DNA from: Bradyrhizobium cenepequi
GTDB lineage: Bacteria; Pseudomonadota; Alphaproteobacteria; Rhizobiales; Xanthobacteraceae
NCBI RefSeq assembly: GCF_020329485.1
Contig: NZ_JAGKJI010000014.1
Location: 90,638 to 154,637 of the forward strand
Direction: 5' to 3'
Length of the DNA: 64,000 nt
How positions within the stretch are numbered: the first letter of the stretch is position 1; the number at the start of each line of letters is the position of its first letter. The notes beneath the pieces are model-generated. The model was not told where the DNA came from. It was given only the letters and a program-made list of their open reading frames with translations, and ran no database searches. Both the position numbers and the translations under genes were made by a program. This document shows positions 42,198 to 51,399 of this stretch, piece by piece.

Positions 42198-42452
42198 TCA
42201 GGTGAGTTCGCTGAGTGAACCGAACAGCCCGCGCCCGTGCGGACGCTGCATTTGTCGCGCGCGACGCCGCATCCGTGCAGCGAGCCGGCGACGCTCGAGC
42301 ACGCCGGCAACGTCGCAGGCATTGGCAATACGATTGATCGGCGCGGTGACGACGCGGGCAATCGACTGGCCAGCTCCCAGGATGGACTTGAAGACATCGT
42401 CGAAGAAGGTCGCGGTCAGTTGCCGGGTCAATTGCACGACGAGCGCTTCCAT
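42198..42452 (-). CDS. Small protein of unknown function (84 residues)
   Basis: An 84-residue product starting MEALVVQLTRQLTATFFDD, followed by ILGAGQSIARVVTAPINR and an Arg-rich helix (LAARMRRRARQMQRP). GGAGG lies eight bases before the ATG at 42452. It looks like an amphipathic, possibly membrane-associated protein. I do not recognise a family. Confidence 0.55.
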   Translation of the reverse strand: MEALVVQLTRQLTATFFDDVFKSILGAGQSIARVVTAPINRIANACDVAGVLERRRLAARMRRRARQMQRPHGRGLFGSLSELT

Positions 42453-42629
42453 GTGGGCGGCCTCCGATGGACTTGAGCAACGCTCACGCTTATAGCCCAA
42501 AATTGAGCAATGCTCAAGAATGATCTACGCAGACCGGATGCGCTTACGCCTGATCGACAGGCAGTCGCCGACCAAGCTCGTAAGTTATTGATATATTTAT
42601 AACTAATGTAACGGTGGTGGATCGGAGGC

Positions 42630-43058
42630 TTAACCGATCCGGCGAATGCGTGCGATTGTGCCAGCGACAATCTGCATGGCGACGCCGAACACCCATCCAA
42701 TCATGATCGCCACCGTCCAGGCGATATGCGGCTCGCCGCGAAGCACGATGACGAGGACCGACACGAACGCCACCAGCGCCGCGAGAAATGTCCCCACCGC
42801 GCTCAGGAATTCCGCCGCATCGATATTTCCGCGCGACGGTTGGCCACTCGGCGGCTGTGCTGGCGATGGCGGCGTATCGATGCCGAGATAGAAGCCGACC
42901 GCGCCGCAGATCATCATGAGCAGCAAAAATCCCTGCGACGTAAAGGCGGTGATGGTCGACCCGACTAGGGCCGCGACGAACAGGCCGCTCGCGGCTCCCG
43001 CCATGGCCAGGCCGAGGCGCTCGAAAACGTGGGCGAATCTTCGTACGTGGGACCGCAT
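42630..43058 (-). CDS. Integral membrane protein of unknown function (4 TM)
   Basis: The 142-residue protein has four hydrophobic segments, near residues 14-34 (LGLAMAGAASGLFVAALVG), 40-60, 85-107 and 113-135. A polar loop with Pro/Ser (TPPSPAQPPSGQPSRGN) lies between the second and third. No domain is recognised. It precedes the small 42198-42452 gene on the same strand. Confidence 0.65.
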   Translation of the reverse strand: MRSHVRRFAHVFERLGLAMAGAASGLFVAALVGSTITAFTSQGFLLLMMICGAVGFYLGIDTPPSPAQPPSGQPSRGNIDAAEFLSAVGTFLAALVAFVSVLVIVLRGEPHIAWTVAIMIGWVFGVAMQIVAGTIARIRRIG

Positions 43059-43228
43059 CGTGCCGATCCCCCATGATGATGATCAGGCTACGCCTCTTTC
43101 GGATCGTGCGAAAGATAGCGTTCGCATGTGCGCTGCACATGTCGGCGAGCCCGTGTTCACCACAAATTGCGCTGATAGCAGCGATGAGTTACCGCGATTG
43201 TCGATTTTTGCAGACTTACAGCTCTCGC

Positions 43229-43341
43229 AGGGTAGGCAAAGCGCAGCGTGCCCACCATCAAGCACTACACTCGTGATGGTGGGCACGCTGTCATTGTCAC
43301 ACGTCGTGAGCTGCGGTGGATGTAGTCACTTTGCCCACACG
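43229..43341. repeat. Dispersed repeat F, copy 2 (hairpin)
   Basis: A perfect 17-bp stem, cagcgtgcccaccatca at 43244-43260 and its complement at 43274-43290, has a 13-base loop. Flanking ggcaaagcg and ctttgcccac form a second, outer pairing. It shares the core with 31372-31412. It is placed between the membrane protein gene and the end of the luciferase-like gene. Confidence 0.8.
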
Positions 43342-43351
43342 ATTCTCTGAT

Positions 43352-44452
43352 TCAGGCCGCGCGGCCGAACTCGCTGCCGAGATGTTTCAGCCGCGGCAGC
43401 ACTTCCTGCTTCAGTAGCTGCAGCGAGTGGTGCCAGGCTTCCGGCTTGTGCTTGTAGTCGAAGCCGAACACGAGCAGCACGCCGAAGCCGCCGACCTCCT
43501 GGTAGATCTTCTCGATCTTCTCGGTGACGGTCGCGGGCGAGCCGACGATCCAGTTGTGGCGGGCACAATATTCGACGTTGACGTCGCTGTCCGGCACGTC
43601 AGGCGCGGCTTTGAGATAATCCTTGAAGCCGAAGTGACCGAGCAGCGGCAGGAAATACTCGCTCATCATCCGCCCCATCATGTCGCCGGTCGACAGACGC
43701 CAGGCTTCCTCGTCAGTGTCGGCGACAAAGACTTCGCGTACCAATCGCCAATCCTGTCGGCTCGGCTTGCGGCCGGTTTTCGCTGCGCCCGCCTCCACCG
43801 AATCCCAGTGGCTGCCGACATAGGCCGGGTTGAGGTTGAGGCTCATCGGAATGAAGCCGCGTTCGCCTGCGAGCTTCAACGTATCAGAGTTCTTGGAGAG
43901 GCCAGCGACGCCGATCGGCGGATGCGGCGCCTGCTTCGGCTTCAGGTGGGGTTTAAGGAAGTCGAACATCGCGTCCGGCTTCGTCACCGTCCAGTATTTG
44001 CCCTTGTATGTCCACGGGGCATCGTCGGTCCAAAGCTTCAGGATGATTTCGAGCGCCTCGCGCGTCATGTCGCGGTTCTGGCCCGACATACCGTCGACGT
44101 TGAACATCGCCCAGTCGCTCGGCAGGCCACTTGCCGCGACGCCGAAATTGAGCCGTCCATCGGAGAGATGATCGAGCATCGCAACGCGATTGGCGAGTTC
44201 AGCCGGATGGTGGTAGGGCAGCAGGAAGCCGCCCGGACCGATGCGGATGTTCTTGGTCTGCAGCAACGCCTGCGCGACCAACAGATCCGGAGACGGATGC
44301 GGCTCCCAAGGCGCGGTGTGGTGCTCACCGATCCACGCCTCCTGATAGCCGAGTTCATCCAGCCACCTGAGCACCTGCAGGTCCCAGTCGTGACCCTCCT
44401 TCAACCCGCACTCCGGCGGATGCGAGGGCATCGCGAAATATCCGAGTTCCAT
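43352..44452 (-). CDS. Luciferase-like (LLM) flavin-dependent oxidoreductase
   Basis: The 366-residue protein is a bacterial luciferase-like monooxygenase: ELGYFAMPSHP, then AWIGEHHTAPWEPHPSP, the flavin and substrate region IGPGGFLLPYHHPAELANRV, and GRLNFGVAASGLPSDW. Substrates are unknown; limonene, nitrilotriacetate or alkanesulfonate-type compounds are handled by relatives. AGAGGA lies seven bases before the ATG. It is followed, in the direction of transcription, by repeat F. Confidence 0.92.
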   Translation of the reverse strand: MELGYFAMPSHPPECGLKEGHDWDLQVLRWLDELGYQEAWIGEHHTAPWEPHPSPDLLVAQALLQTKNIRIGPGGFLLPYHHPAELANRVAMLDHLSDGRLNFGVAASGLPSDWAMFNVDGMSGQNRDMTREALEIILKLWTDDAPWTYKGKYWTVTKPDAMFDFLKPHLKPKQAPHPPIGVAGLSKNSDTLKLAGERGFIPMSLNLNPAYVGSHWDSVEAGAAKTGRKPSRQDWRLVREVFVADTDEEAWRLSTGDMMGRMMSEYFLPLLGHFGFKDYLKAAPDVPDSDVNVEYCARHNWIVGSPATVTEKIEKIYQEVGGFGVLLVFGFDYKHKPEAWHHSLQLLKQEVLPRLKHLGSEFGRAA

Positions 44453-44604
44453 GGGCTTTCCTCTCGCTTGTGTTCTGCGCGACTTGGCTGTCGCATCTCA
44501 TGCAAACAAGCGACAGTACCCACCCCCGTTGCGGCGGAATAGTGGCTTTCGTCGCCGCAAAGCGGGATAGCGATTTCACTTTCGCTCGCAATAACGGTGA
44601 TGAT

Positions 44605-45717
44605 TTACCGCGTGCCGAATGTGGTCGTGCCAAACAGCGCCTTCTGAGTCGAGGGCTGCGAGCGCCAATACTGTGGCGGTGCCTCAACCTGTCCGCCGAG
44701 TTCGGCAGCGGCGTGCCAACCCCAGCGCGGATCGTAGAGCATGCCGCGGGCGAGCGCGATCATATCGGCTTTGCCGGAGGCGACGATCTCTTCGGCCTGC
44801 TTCGCTTCCGTGATCAGCCCCACCGCGATCGTGGTGACGCCGCTTGCTTCCTTCACGGCCTGCGCCAGCTGCACCTGATAACCCGGGCCCAATGGAATCT
44901 TTTGCAACGGCGAAACGCCGCCGGAGGACACATCGATCCAGTCGACCCCACGCTTCTTCAATTCCTTGGCGAATTCGATCGTCTGCGCGACGTCCCAGCC
45001 GCCCTCGACCCAATCGGTTGCCGACACCCTGACGCCGATGGGCTTGCGATCCGGGAATGCGGCACGCACGGCGTCGAACACCTCGAGCGGAAAGCGCATG
45101 CGGTTTTCGAGCGAACCGCCATATTGGTCGGTGCGCCTGTTTGATATCGGCGACAAGAACTGATGCATCAGGTAGCCGTGCGCGCCATGCAGCTCGAGCG
45201 CGTCGATGCCGAGCCGGTCGGCGCGCTTGGCTGCCGTCACGAACGCATCGCGGACGCGCTTGAGCCCGGCGTCATCCAGCGCCAGCGGCGCCGCCTCGCC
45301 TTCCTTGTGCGGCACGGCGGATGGCGCCACTGGTTGCCAGCCGCCTTCGGACAGCGGGATCAACTGCCCGCCCTCCCAGGGCCGGTGGCTCGATGCCTTG
45401 CGACCAGCATGCGCAAGCTGCATCGCGACCGCCGCCTTCGAATGCTTGCGAACCGAAGCCAGGATCGGCTTCAACGCGGCTTCGGTGGCGTCGTTGTAGA
45501 GACCAAGGCAGCCGGGCGTGATGCGTCCAATGGCCTCCACATGCGTGGCCTCGATGCAGAACATCGCCGCGCCCGACAACGCCAGCGTGTTGATATGCGT
45601 GAAATGCCAATCATTGGCCTCGCCGTCTTCTGCCGAATATTGGCACATCGGCGACACCATGATGCGATTGGGTAATTTCAGGCCGCGCAGCTCGATCGGG
45701 GAAAACAGGGCGCTCAT
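44605..45717 (-). CDS. Old yellow enzyme-type NADH:flavin oxidoreductase (YqjM-like)
   Basis: The 370-residue protein is an OYE/YqjM-type TIM barrel: LFSPIELRGLKLPNRIMVSP, MCQYSAEDG with the Cys typical of YqjM, AMQLAHAGRKAS, and DALELHGAHGYLMHQFLSP with its His pair. It reduces activated C=C bonds using FMN and NAD(P)H. The ATG at 45717 is preferred over 45732 on the basis of upstream GGTGGAT and family start. It lies between the luciferase-like gene and a Bug-type binding protein gene on the same strand. Confidence 0.93.
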   Translation of the reverse strand: MSALFSPIELRGLKLPNRIMVSPMCQYSAEDGEANDWHFTHINTLALSGAAMFCIEATHVEAIGRITPGCLGLYNDATEAALKPILASVRKHSKAAVAMQLAHAGRKASSHRPWEGGQLIPLSEGGWQPVAPSAVPHKEGEAAPLALDDAGLKRVRDAFVTAAKRADRLGIDALELHGAHGYLMHQFLSPISNRRTDQYGGSLENRMRFPLEVFDAVRAAFPDRKPIGVRVSATDWVEGGWDVAQTIEFAKELKKRGVDWIDVSSGGVSPLQKIPLGPGYQVQLAQAVKEASGVTTIAVGLITEAKQAEEIVASGKADMIALARGMLYDPRWGWHAAAELGGQVEAPPQYWRSQPSTQKALFGTTTFGTR

Positions 45718-45789
45718 GCGGGGATCCACCATTGGGAGGGAAACTGCCCTCCTATCTAACGACGCTCCGACCCGGCCTCAAGCTATCAG

Positions 45790-46752
45790 CTACTGCTTGA
45801 TTCCGGCAGTCTTGATTAACTCCAGGTTAGCGGCGGTCTCGCGCTTGATGAAATCGTCCATCTGGTCAGGCGTCATCGGCATCGGCTCGACACCGAGCTT
45901 CTTCAGGCTTGCCTGCGTCGCGGGATCGTTCAGCACTTTCATGCCAGCCGCATGAAACTTCTCGACGATGTCGCGCGGCGTTTTCGCCGGCACAAAGATC
46001 CCGAACCAGCTCACGCTGTCGGCACCGGTCAAACCGATCTCCAGCGGACTTGGCACATCGGGCAAATCGGCGACGCGCTTCGGCGTCGACACCAAGAGGG
46101 CCTTCACTTGGCCGTCACGGATCAAAGGCAGCGCAGTCGCGAGCGGACAGAAATAGAGATCAATGCGACCGCCCAGGATATCGGCAATCACTTCGGGACC
46201 GCCGCGATAAGGCACGTGGGTCGCCTCGATGCCGGCGGCGAGGCGGAATTTTTCAGCGCTGATATGCACGGCGCTGCCAACGCCGACCGTACCAAAGGAG
46301 ATCAAGCCGGGCTTCGCCTTGGCGTCGGCAATGAAATCCTGGATGGTTTTCCAGGGCCGCTCTTTCGGCACGATCATGACGTTGGCACTGGAGCCGATCA
46401 TCAATACGGATGATAGGTCTTTGGTCGCGTCGAAAGGAAGGTTCGGGAAGATGGCCGGCGCAATGATCAGCGCCGAGGAATGCGCGAGCACGTTATAGCC
46501 GTCGGGCTCCGCCTTGGCGACGAGGCCAGTGCCGAGCGTGCCGCCGGCGCCGGCGCGATTCTCGATCACGAAGGGCTGGCCGAGCTCGGCCGACAGCCGA
46601 TCGAACACCAGGCGCGGTACCACGTCGGTGGCGCTGCCGGCGCCGAACGGAATCGTCGCCTTGATCAGCCGCGAGGGCCAGATCTCGGCGTGCGCAATGG
46701 TGGCAAACAGGCTCGTGACGGTGAGAACGAAAAGAAGGAACTTGCGCATCAT
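45790..46752 (-). CDS. Bug/TctC-type periplasmic solute-binding protein
   Basis: The 320-residue protein has a signal peptide (MMRKFLLFVLTVTSLFATIA, cleaved after AHA) and a tripartite tricarboxylate transporter receptor domain: WPSRLIKATIPFGAGSATD, then FVIENRAGAGGTLGTGLVAK. Membrane components TctA and TctB are not in the window, as is usual for orphan Bug proteins, which may also sense solutes. The start at 46752 puts the signal peptide first. Confidence 0.92.
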   Translation of the reverse strand: MMRKFLLFVLTVTSLFATIAHAEIWPSRLIKATIPFGAGSATDVVPRLVFDRLSAELGQPFVIENRAGAGGTLGTGLVAKAEPDGYNVLAHSSALIIAPAIFPNLPFDATKDLSSVLMIGSSANVMIVPKERPWKTIQDFIADAKAKPGLISFGTVGVGSAVHISAEKFRLAAGIEATHVPYRGGPEVIADILGGRIDLYFCPLATALPLIRDGQVKALLVSTPKRVADLPDVPSPLEIGLTGADSVSWFGIFVPAKTPRDIVEKFHAAGMKVLNDPATQASLKKLGVEPMPMTPDQMDDFIKRETAANLELIKTAGIKQ

Positions 46753-46834
46753 GGCTCTCGGTTTCGATTGACGCCTCGGCGCTGCAAGAACCGTTCCGCC
46801 AGCCGCCGGATTTGCCAACCTGGAGACCAGTCCC

Positions 46835-47923
46835 CTATTCCACCAGCGTGAACTGCAGCAGCAGCGTGCGCTGGATCAGCGAGAAATTGTCATCGGAGAC
46901 CATGGTGATCACCGTATCGCCTTCGGCCGTGGTGTGCGCGTCGATGCCTTCCATGTTGTCGATCTCGTTGCCGAGGTCGGCGTTGAAGACCGAAGGACCG
47001 TCGAGGACAGCGCCCGGCACCACGGACGCAAGCTCGATGCGGCGGATGCGGATGCCGACGCCGCTGATCCAGGAGAATTTGCGCTCAAGCAGCAAGAGGT
47101 CGCCGGAGGGCAGCAGCACCGCATCGCTGATGTCGAAATTATCGGTACGGCGAACGGAAAACTGCCCCGGCGTCTTGCCGCCGACCAGAAAGCCGATGAT
47201 GTTGCCCTGAGCATCGAGGCCGCGCTCGGAAATCGCGATCAGCGTTCCCGAAAGCGGCAGGCCCTTCGGCACGACCACCAGCGCCTCTAACCCCTTGTTG
47301 TTCGGGAGCCGTCTCGCGGCCGGCGGCAGCGGCACCACCTCGCCGCGGGCGCCCGTGAATCCCTTGGCGAAATCGAAGCGCAGCACCTGGTTGACGCGCT
47401 CGAGCCCGACATAGATGAGCGAGCCGTCGGGCGCCATTGATTCAGAATCGTACCAGCCGCGCGCGCTGATCGGCTTGCCGTCGGGGCCGAGCAGCGGCGC
47501 CGCCTCGACATCGGCAAGCCCCGTCATCTCGCGGCCCTTATAGACGATGCGGCCGGTGAACCAACGGCCGTGGTCGCTGACGCCGATGAAGCGTTCGCCC
47601 TTCGCGTCGAGCCGCAACGCCGACAGGCCGCCGAAACCGCGAAAGGAAGAGGTCAGCACCAAGCCGCTGCGATACGCCAGCGCGCCGAACCGGACATGTG
47701 AGCGATCGCGGATGTCGAAGGAAGGCAGCGGCCGCGCATTGACGTCGATCGAGACCGGCGCCGCCACCGTGGATTCGCCCGGTAGGATCGGCTTCGTCGG
47801 CGGCTCGAGAACGGTCTGCGCTCGCGCGAAGTATGGCAACCCCGCGGCCGAAAGCCCCGCCGCGGCAAAGCCCAGGAAGCGGCGGCGGGAAAGATCTCCG
47901 TCCCTCATGGTGAGGAGGCGCAT
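46835..47923 (-). CDS. Esterase-like activity of phytase family protein, Tat-exported
   Basis: The 362-residue protein starts with a Tat signal (SRRRFLGFAAAGLSAAGLP) and a beta-propeller-like domain of the esterase-phytase family (PF13449): GGLSALRLDAKGERFIGVSD, WYDSESMAPDGSLIYVGLER and DNMEGIDAHT. Members are exported phosphatases or esterases with poorly known substrates. A second ATG at 47908 is a possible start. It lies next to, and on the same strand as, the Bug protein gene. Confidence 0.88.
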   Translation of the reverse strand: MRLLTMRDGDLSRRRFLGFAAAGLSAAGLPYFARAQTVLEPPTKPILPGESTVAAPVSIDVNARPLPSFDIRDRSHVRFGALAYRSGLVLTSSFRGFGGLSALRLDAKGERFIGVSDHGRWFTGRIVYKGREMTGLADVEAAPLLGPDGKPISARGWYDSESMAPDGSLIYVGLERVNQVLRFDFAKGFTGARGEVVPLPPAARRLPNNKGLEALVVVPKGLPLSGTLIAISERGLDAQGNIIGFLVGGKTPGQFSVRRTDNFDISDAVLLPSGDLLLLERKFSWISGVGIRIRRIELASVVPGAVLDGPSVFNADLGNEIDNMEGIDAHTTAEGDTVITMVSDDNFSLIQRTLLLQFTLVE

Positions 47924-48037
47924 TCGCGCCGTCTCGAACCATGAGGCCCGTCGGTTTCCTCGTCATCCGAGGGGCAGCGCTGACGCCGCTCCTCGAGATG
48001 AGGCGATCTGTTGGCGCGGCGCGTCATTTCATGATGT

Positions 48038-49933
48038 TCAAGAATGCAGCCGCCTGGGCCGGCGTTCTACGGGAGCAGGGCCGTGAGTCTCGCTGAAGAG
48101 CTCGGCGAGCTTCTCGGTGATGGCGCCGCCGAGTTCTTCGGCATCGACGATGGTGACGGCGCGGCGATAGTAGCGCGTGACGTCGTGGCCGATGCCGATC
48201 GCGATCAGCTCGACCGGCGAGCGGGTCTCGATTTCCTCGATGATGTGGCGCAAATGCCGTTCGAGGTAGTTGCCGGGATTGACCGACAGCGTAGAATCGT
48301 CGACCGGCGCGCCGTCGGAGATCATCATCAGGATCTTGCGCTGCTCGGAACGCGCCAGCAGGCGCTTGTGCGCCCAGTCCAGCGCCTCGCCGTCGATGTT
48401 CTCCTTGAGCAGGCCCTCGCGCATCATCAGGCCGAGATTTTTCCGCGCGCGCCGCCACGGCGCGTCGGCGGACTTGTAGATGATGTGGCGGAGATCATTG
48501 AGCCGACCGGGATTTGGCGGCTTACCGGCGGCGAGCCAGGCTTCGCGCGACTGCCCGCCCTTCCAGGCGCGCGTCGTGAAGCCGAGGATCTCGACCTTGA
48601 CGCCGCAGCGCTCCAGCGTACGCGCCAGGATATCGGCGCAGGTGGCAGCGACCGTGATGGGGCGGCCGCGCATCGAGCCGGAATTGTCGAGCAAGAGCGT
48701 TACCACGGTGTCGCGGAACGTTGCTTCCTTCTCGTGCATGAACGACAACGGGTGATAAGGATCGGTGACGACGCGCGACAGCCGCGCGGGATCGAGAATC
48801 CCCTCTTCGAGGTCGAACTCCCAAGCGCGGTTCTGCTGCGCCATCAGGCGGCGCTGCAACCGATTGGCCAACCGCGCGACGATGCCCTGCAGATGCGCGA
48901 GCTGCTTGTCGAGATAGGAGCGCAGGCGCTCCAGCTCGTCATGATCGCAAAGGTCTTCAGCGGCAACGATCTCGTCGAACTTCGGCGCGAACGCGTGATA
49001 TTCGGGACCGCGCGGCTCGTTGCCGCCGCGCGCATGCGGCCGCGTCGCCTCGCCTGGCGTTTCGTCATCGCCGAGCTCACCATCGTCGAAGGTGTCGCTG
49101 GTGGAAGCCTGCGCGCTTTCCATCGCGCTCTCGGACATCTCTTCTGAGGTGGTCTGCGCCTGATCGGCGCTCATCTCCTGCGCGGCATCGGAGTCGGGCG
49201 AGCCTTCGGCGCCGGCCTGATCGCTCTCGCCGTCCGGATTTTCGTCCTGGTTGTCGTCCTCATCGGCGTCGATGTCGCGCTCGTCGCCGAGGTCGAGTGC
49301 GGACAGCAGATCATGCACGAGGTCGCCGAACCTGGCCTGGTCCTCGGTGAAGCGCGCCAGTTTATCGAGTCGCGTGCCGATCTTGTCTTCCAGCAGCGGC
49401 CGCCAGAGATCGACCATCTTGCGCGCAGCCTGGGGAGGTGCCATTCCGGTCAACCGCTCGCGCACCAGCATCGCCAGCGCATCCGAAAGCGGCGCATCGG
49501 CGCGGTCGGTGATCTCGTCATATTTGCCGCGGTGAAAATGATCGTCGAGCATCGCGTTCAGGTTTTTCGCGACGCCCGCCATCCGCCGCGAGCCGATCGC
49601 CTCGACGCGCGCCTGCTCGACCGCCTCGAACACGCCGCGCGCCTGCGGATTGCCCGGGATCAGCTTGCGATGCACCTTGGGATCGTGACAGGCGAGCTTC
49701 AGTGCGATGGAGTCCGAATGGCCGCGCACGATCGCAGCGTCACGCTTGGTCAACTTACGCGCGGGCTCCGGCAATCGCGCCTTGCCGGGCGCAAGCCCCG
49801 GACGCTCGGCGGCGAAGGAGACTTCCAGCTCCGGCGCTTTCGCGATCGCTTTCAGGCACGCGGTCAGCGCGCGCTTGAACGGCTCGGTCGGCGCTTCCTT
49901 CGTATTGCGAAATTTGGAGTTCGACGTGGTCAT
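48038..49933 (-). CDS. cobT: Aerobic cobaltochelatase subunit CobT
   Basis: The 631-residue protein matches CobT: N-terminal PFKRALTACLKAIAKAPEL, LPEPARKLTKRDAAIVRGHS, an acidic linker near residues 230-300 (ADEDDNQDENPDG), and a C-terminal von Willebrand factor A domain with the MIDAS motif LLLDNSGSMRGRP. With CobN and CobS it inserts cobalt into hydrogenobyrinate a,c-diamide in the cytoplasm; CobN is not in the window. It lies downstream of cobS on the same strand, separated by repeat A copy 2. Confidence 0.96.
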   Translation of the reverse strand: MTTSNSKFRNTKEAPTEPFKRALTACLKAIAKAPELEVSFAAERPGLAPGKARLPEPARKLTKRDAAIVRGHSDSIALKLACHDPKVHRKLIPGNPQARGVFEAVEQARVEAIGSRRMAGVAKNLNAMLDDHFHRGKYDEITDRADAPLSDALAMLVRERLTGMAPPQAARKMVDLWRPLLEDKIGTRLDKLARFTEDQARFGDLVHDLLSALDLGDERDIDADEDDNQDENPDGESDQAGAEGSPDSDAAQEMSADQAQTTSEEMSESAMESAQASTSDTFDDGELGDDETPGEATRPHARGGNEPRGPEYHAFAPKFDEIVAAEDLCDHDELERLRSYLDKQLAHLQGIVARLANRLQRRLMAQQNRAWEFDLEEGILDPARLSRVVTDPYHPLSFMHEKEATFRDTVVTLLLDNSGSMRGRPITVAATCADILARTLERCGVKVEILGFTTRAWKGGQSREAWLAAGKPPNPGRLNDLRHIIYKSADAPWRRARKNLGLMMREGLLKENIDGEALDWAHKRLLARSEQRKILMMISDGAPVDDSTLSVNPGNYLERHLRHIIEEIETRSPVELIAIGIGHDVTRYYRRAVTIVDAEELGGAITEKLAELFSETHGPAPVERRPRRLHS

Positions 49934-49943
49934 CTCGATCTCA

Positions 49944-50098
49944 CTGTCGTCCCCGCGAAGACGGGGACCCACAACCACAGGAAGAAGTTGTTGAGCGCGA
50001 AGGCAGCACCAGTCTTCGCAACAACCACGTCCTTGGGTTATCGCGACGAGCGCTCGCTCGGAGGATCCCGGATCGCGCTTCGCTTGTCCGGGACGACA
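49944..50098. repeat. Dispersed repeat A, copy 2
   Basis: An inverted-repeat element with tgtcgtccccgcgaagacgg and gacccacaaccacagg at the left and cttgtccgggacgac at the right. It fills most of the gap between cobS and cobT and would be transcribed as a hairpin within their mRNA. Confidence 0.75.
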
Positions 50099-50108
50099 TC
50101 GCTGGTCC

Positions 50109-51107
50109 TTAGCTGAGCGCTACGTTGACTGCGGATTCCGGCAGCTCCGCATTGAAGCAGCGCTGGTAGAATTCAGCGACCAGCGGCCGCTCGAGCTCGT
50201 CGCACTTGTTGAGGAAGGTGACGCGGAAGGCAAAGCCGATATCGCCGAAGATCTCGGAGTTTTCCGCCCAGGTGATCACCGTGCGCGGGCTCATCACCGT
50301 CGACAGATCGCCATTGGCGAACGCGTTGCGGGTAAGGTCGGCGAGCCGCACCATCTTGTTGACGGTGTCACGGCCTTCCTGGCTGCGGTAGTGCTTCGCC
50401 TTGGCGAGCACGATCTCGACTTCCTCGTCATGGGCGAGGTAGTTCAACGTGGTCACGATCGACCAGCGGTCCATCTGGCCCTGGTTGATCTGCTGGGTGC
50501 CGTGATAGAGGCCCGACGTGTCGCCAAGGCCAATCGTGTTGGCCGTCGCGAACAAGCGGAATGCCGGATGCGGCTTGATCACCTTGTTCTGGTCGAGCAG
50601 CGTCAGCCGGCCGGAGACCTCCAGCACGCGCTGGATCACGAACATCACGTCGGGCCGGCCGGCGTCATACTCGTCGAACACCAGCGCGACGTTATGCTGC
50701 AGCGCCCAAGGCAGGATGCCGTCGCGAAACTCGGTGACCTGCTTGCCCTCCCGGACCACGATGGAGTCCTTGCCGACCAGGTCGATACGGCTGATGTGGC
50801 TGTCGAGGTTGACGCGCACGCAGGGCCAGTTGAGCCTCGCTGCAACCTGCTCGATGTGGGTCGACTTGCCGGTGCCGTGATAGCCGGTGACCATCACGCG
50901 GCGGTTCCTGGCGAAACCGGCGAGGATCGCGAGCGTGGTGGCGCGGTCGAACCGGTAATCCGCATCGACCTCCGGCACGTGCGGGTCGACTTCCGCATAA
51001 GCCGGCACCTCAAGGTCGCTATCGATGCCGAACACCTGCCGGACCGATACTTTCATGTCGGGCAAGCCGACGGTGTCTTCCAATGTGGTCTGGGCGGCGG
51101 TCGTCAT
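50109..51107 (-). CDS. cobS: Aerobic cobaltochelatase AAA+ subunit CobS
   Basis: The 332-residue protein is CobS: VRQVFGIDSDLEVPAYAE near the start, Walker A GYHGTGKSTHIEQVAAR, Walker B ALVFDEYDAGRPD and sensor I LFATANTIGLGDTSG. It forms the AAA+ ring that works with CobT. The ATG at 51107 has GGAGG four bases upstream, in agreement with the usual length; the open frame upstream is not coding. J-domain and bolA genes follow nearby as in other alphaproteobacteria. Confidence 0.97.
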   Translation of the reverse strand: MTTAAQTTLEDTVGLPDMKVSVRQVFGIDSDLEVPAYAEVDPHVPEVDADYRFDRATTLAILAGFARNRRVMVTGYHGTGKSTHIEQVAARLNWPCVRVNLDSHISRIDLVGKDSIVVREGKQVTEFRDGILPWALQHNVALVFDEYDAGRPDVMFVIQRVLEVSGRLTLLDQNKVIKPHPAFRLFATANTIGLGDTSGLYHGTQQINQGQMDRWSIVTTLNYLAHDEEVEIVLAKAKHYRSQEGRDTVNKMVRLADLTRNAFANGDLSTVMSPRTVITWAENSEIFGDIGFAFRVTFLNKCDELERPLVAEFYQRCFNAELPESAVNVALS

Positions 51108-51399
51108 TCGTCCTCCGAGGTCCCGGGAATCCCGAAACCAGATTGTTCGTTTGGCTGCGGATTGGGTGCTATGCACAAGCCTAGCAGAGTGCAACCGCCG
51201 GCAGAAGCCCGCGATACGATCAAAGTTCCGTTGCTCTTTCATAAAGATAGGTGCTGGACGCGGTTTTTGGAGGGCTGCCCTGCGAATCACGCCGCACTTT
51301 GCCGCGAGGGCTAGGGACCGCCGCGTGGCGCTCCCTTTCCAGGCCGGGAGCGAGTTGCTAGCTCTCAAGATGTAGGCAAGACGCAGCAACGGGAATTTG

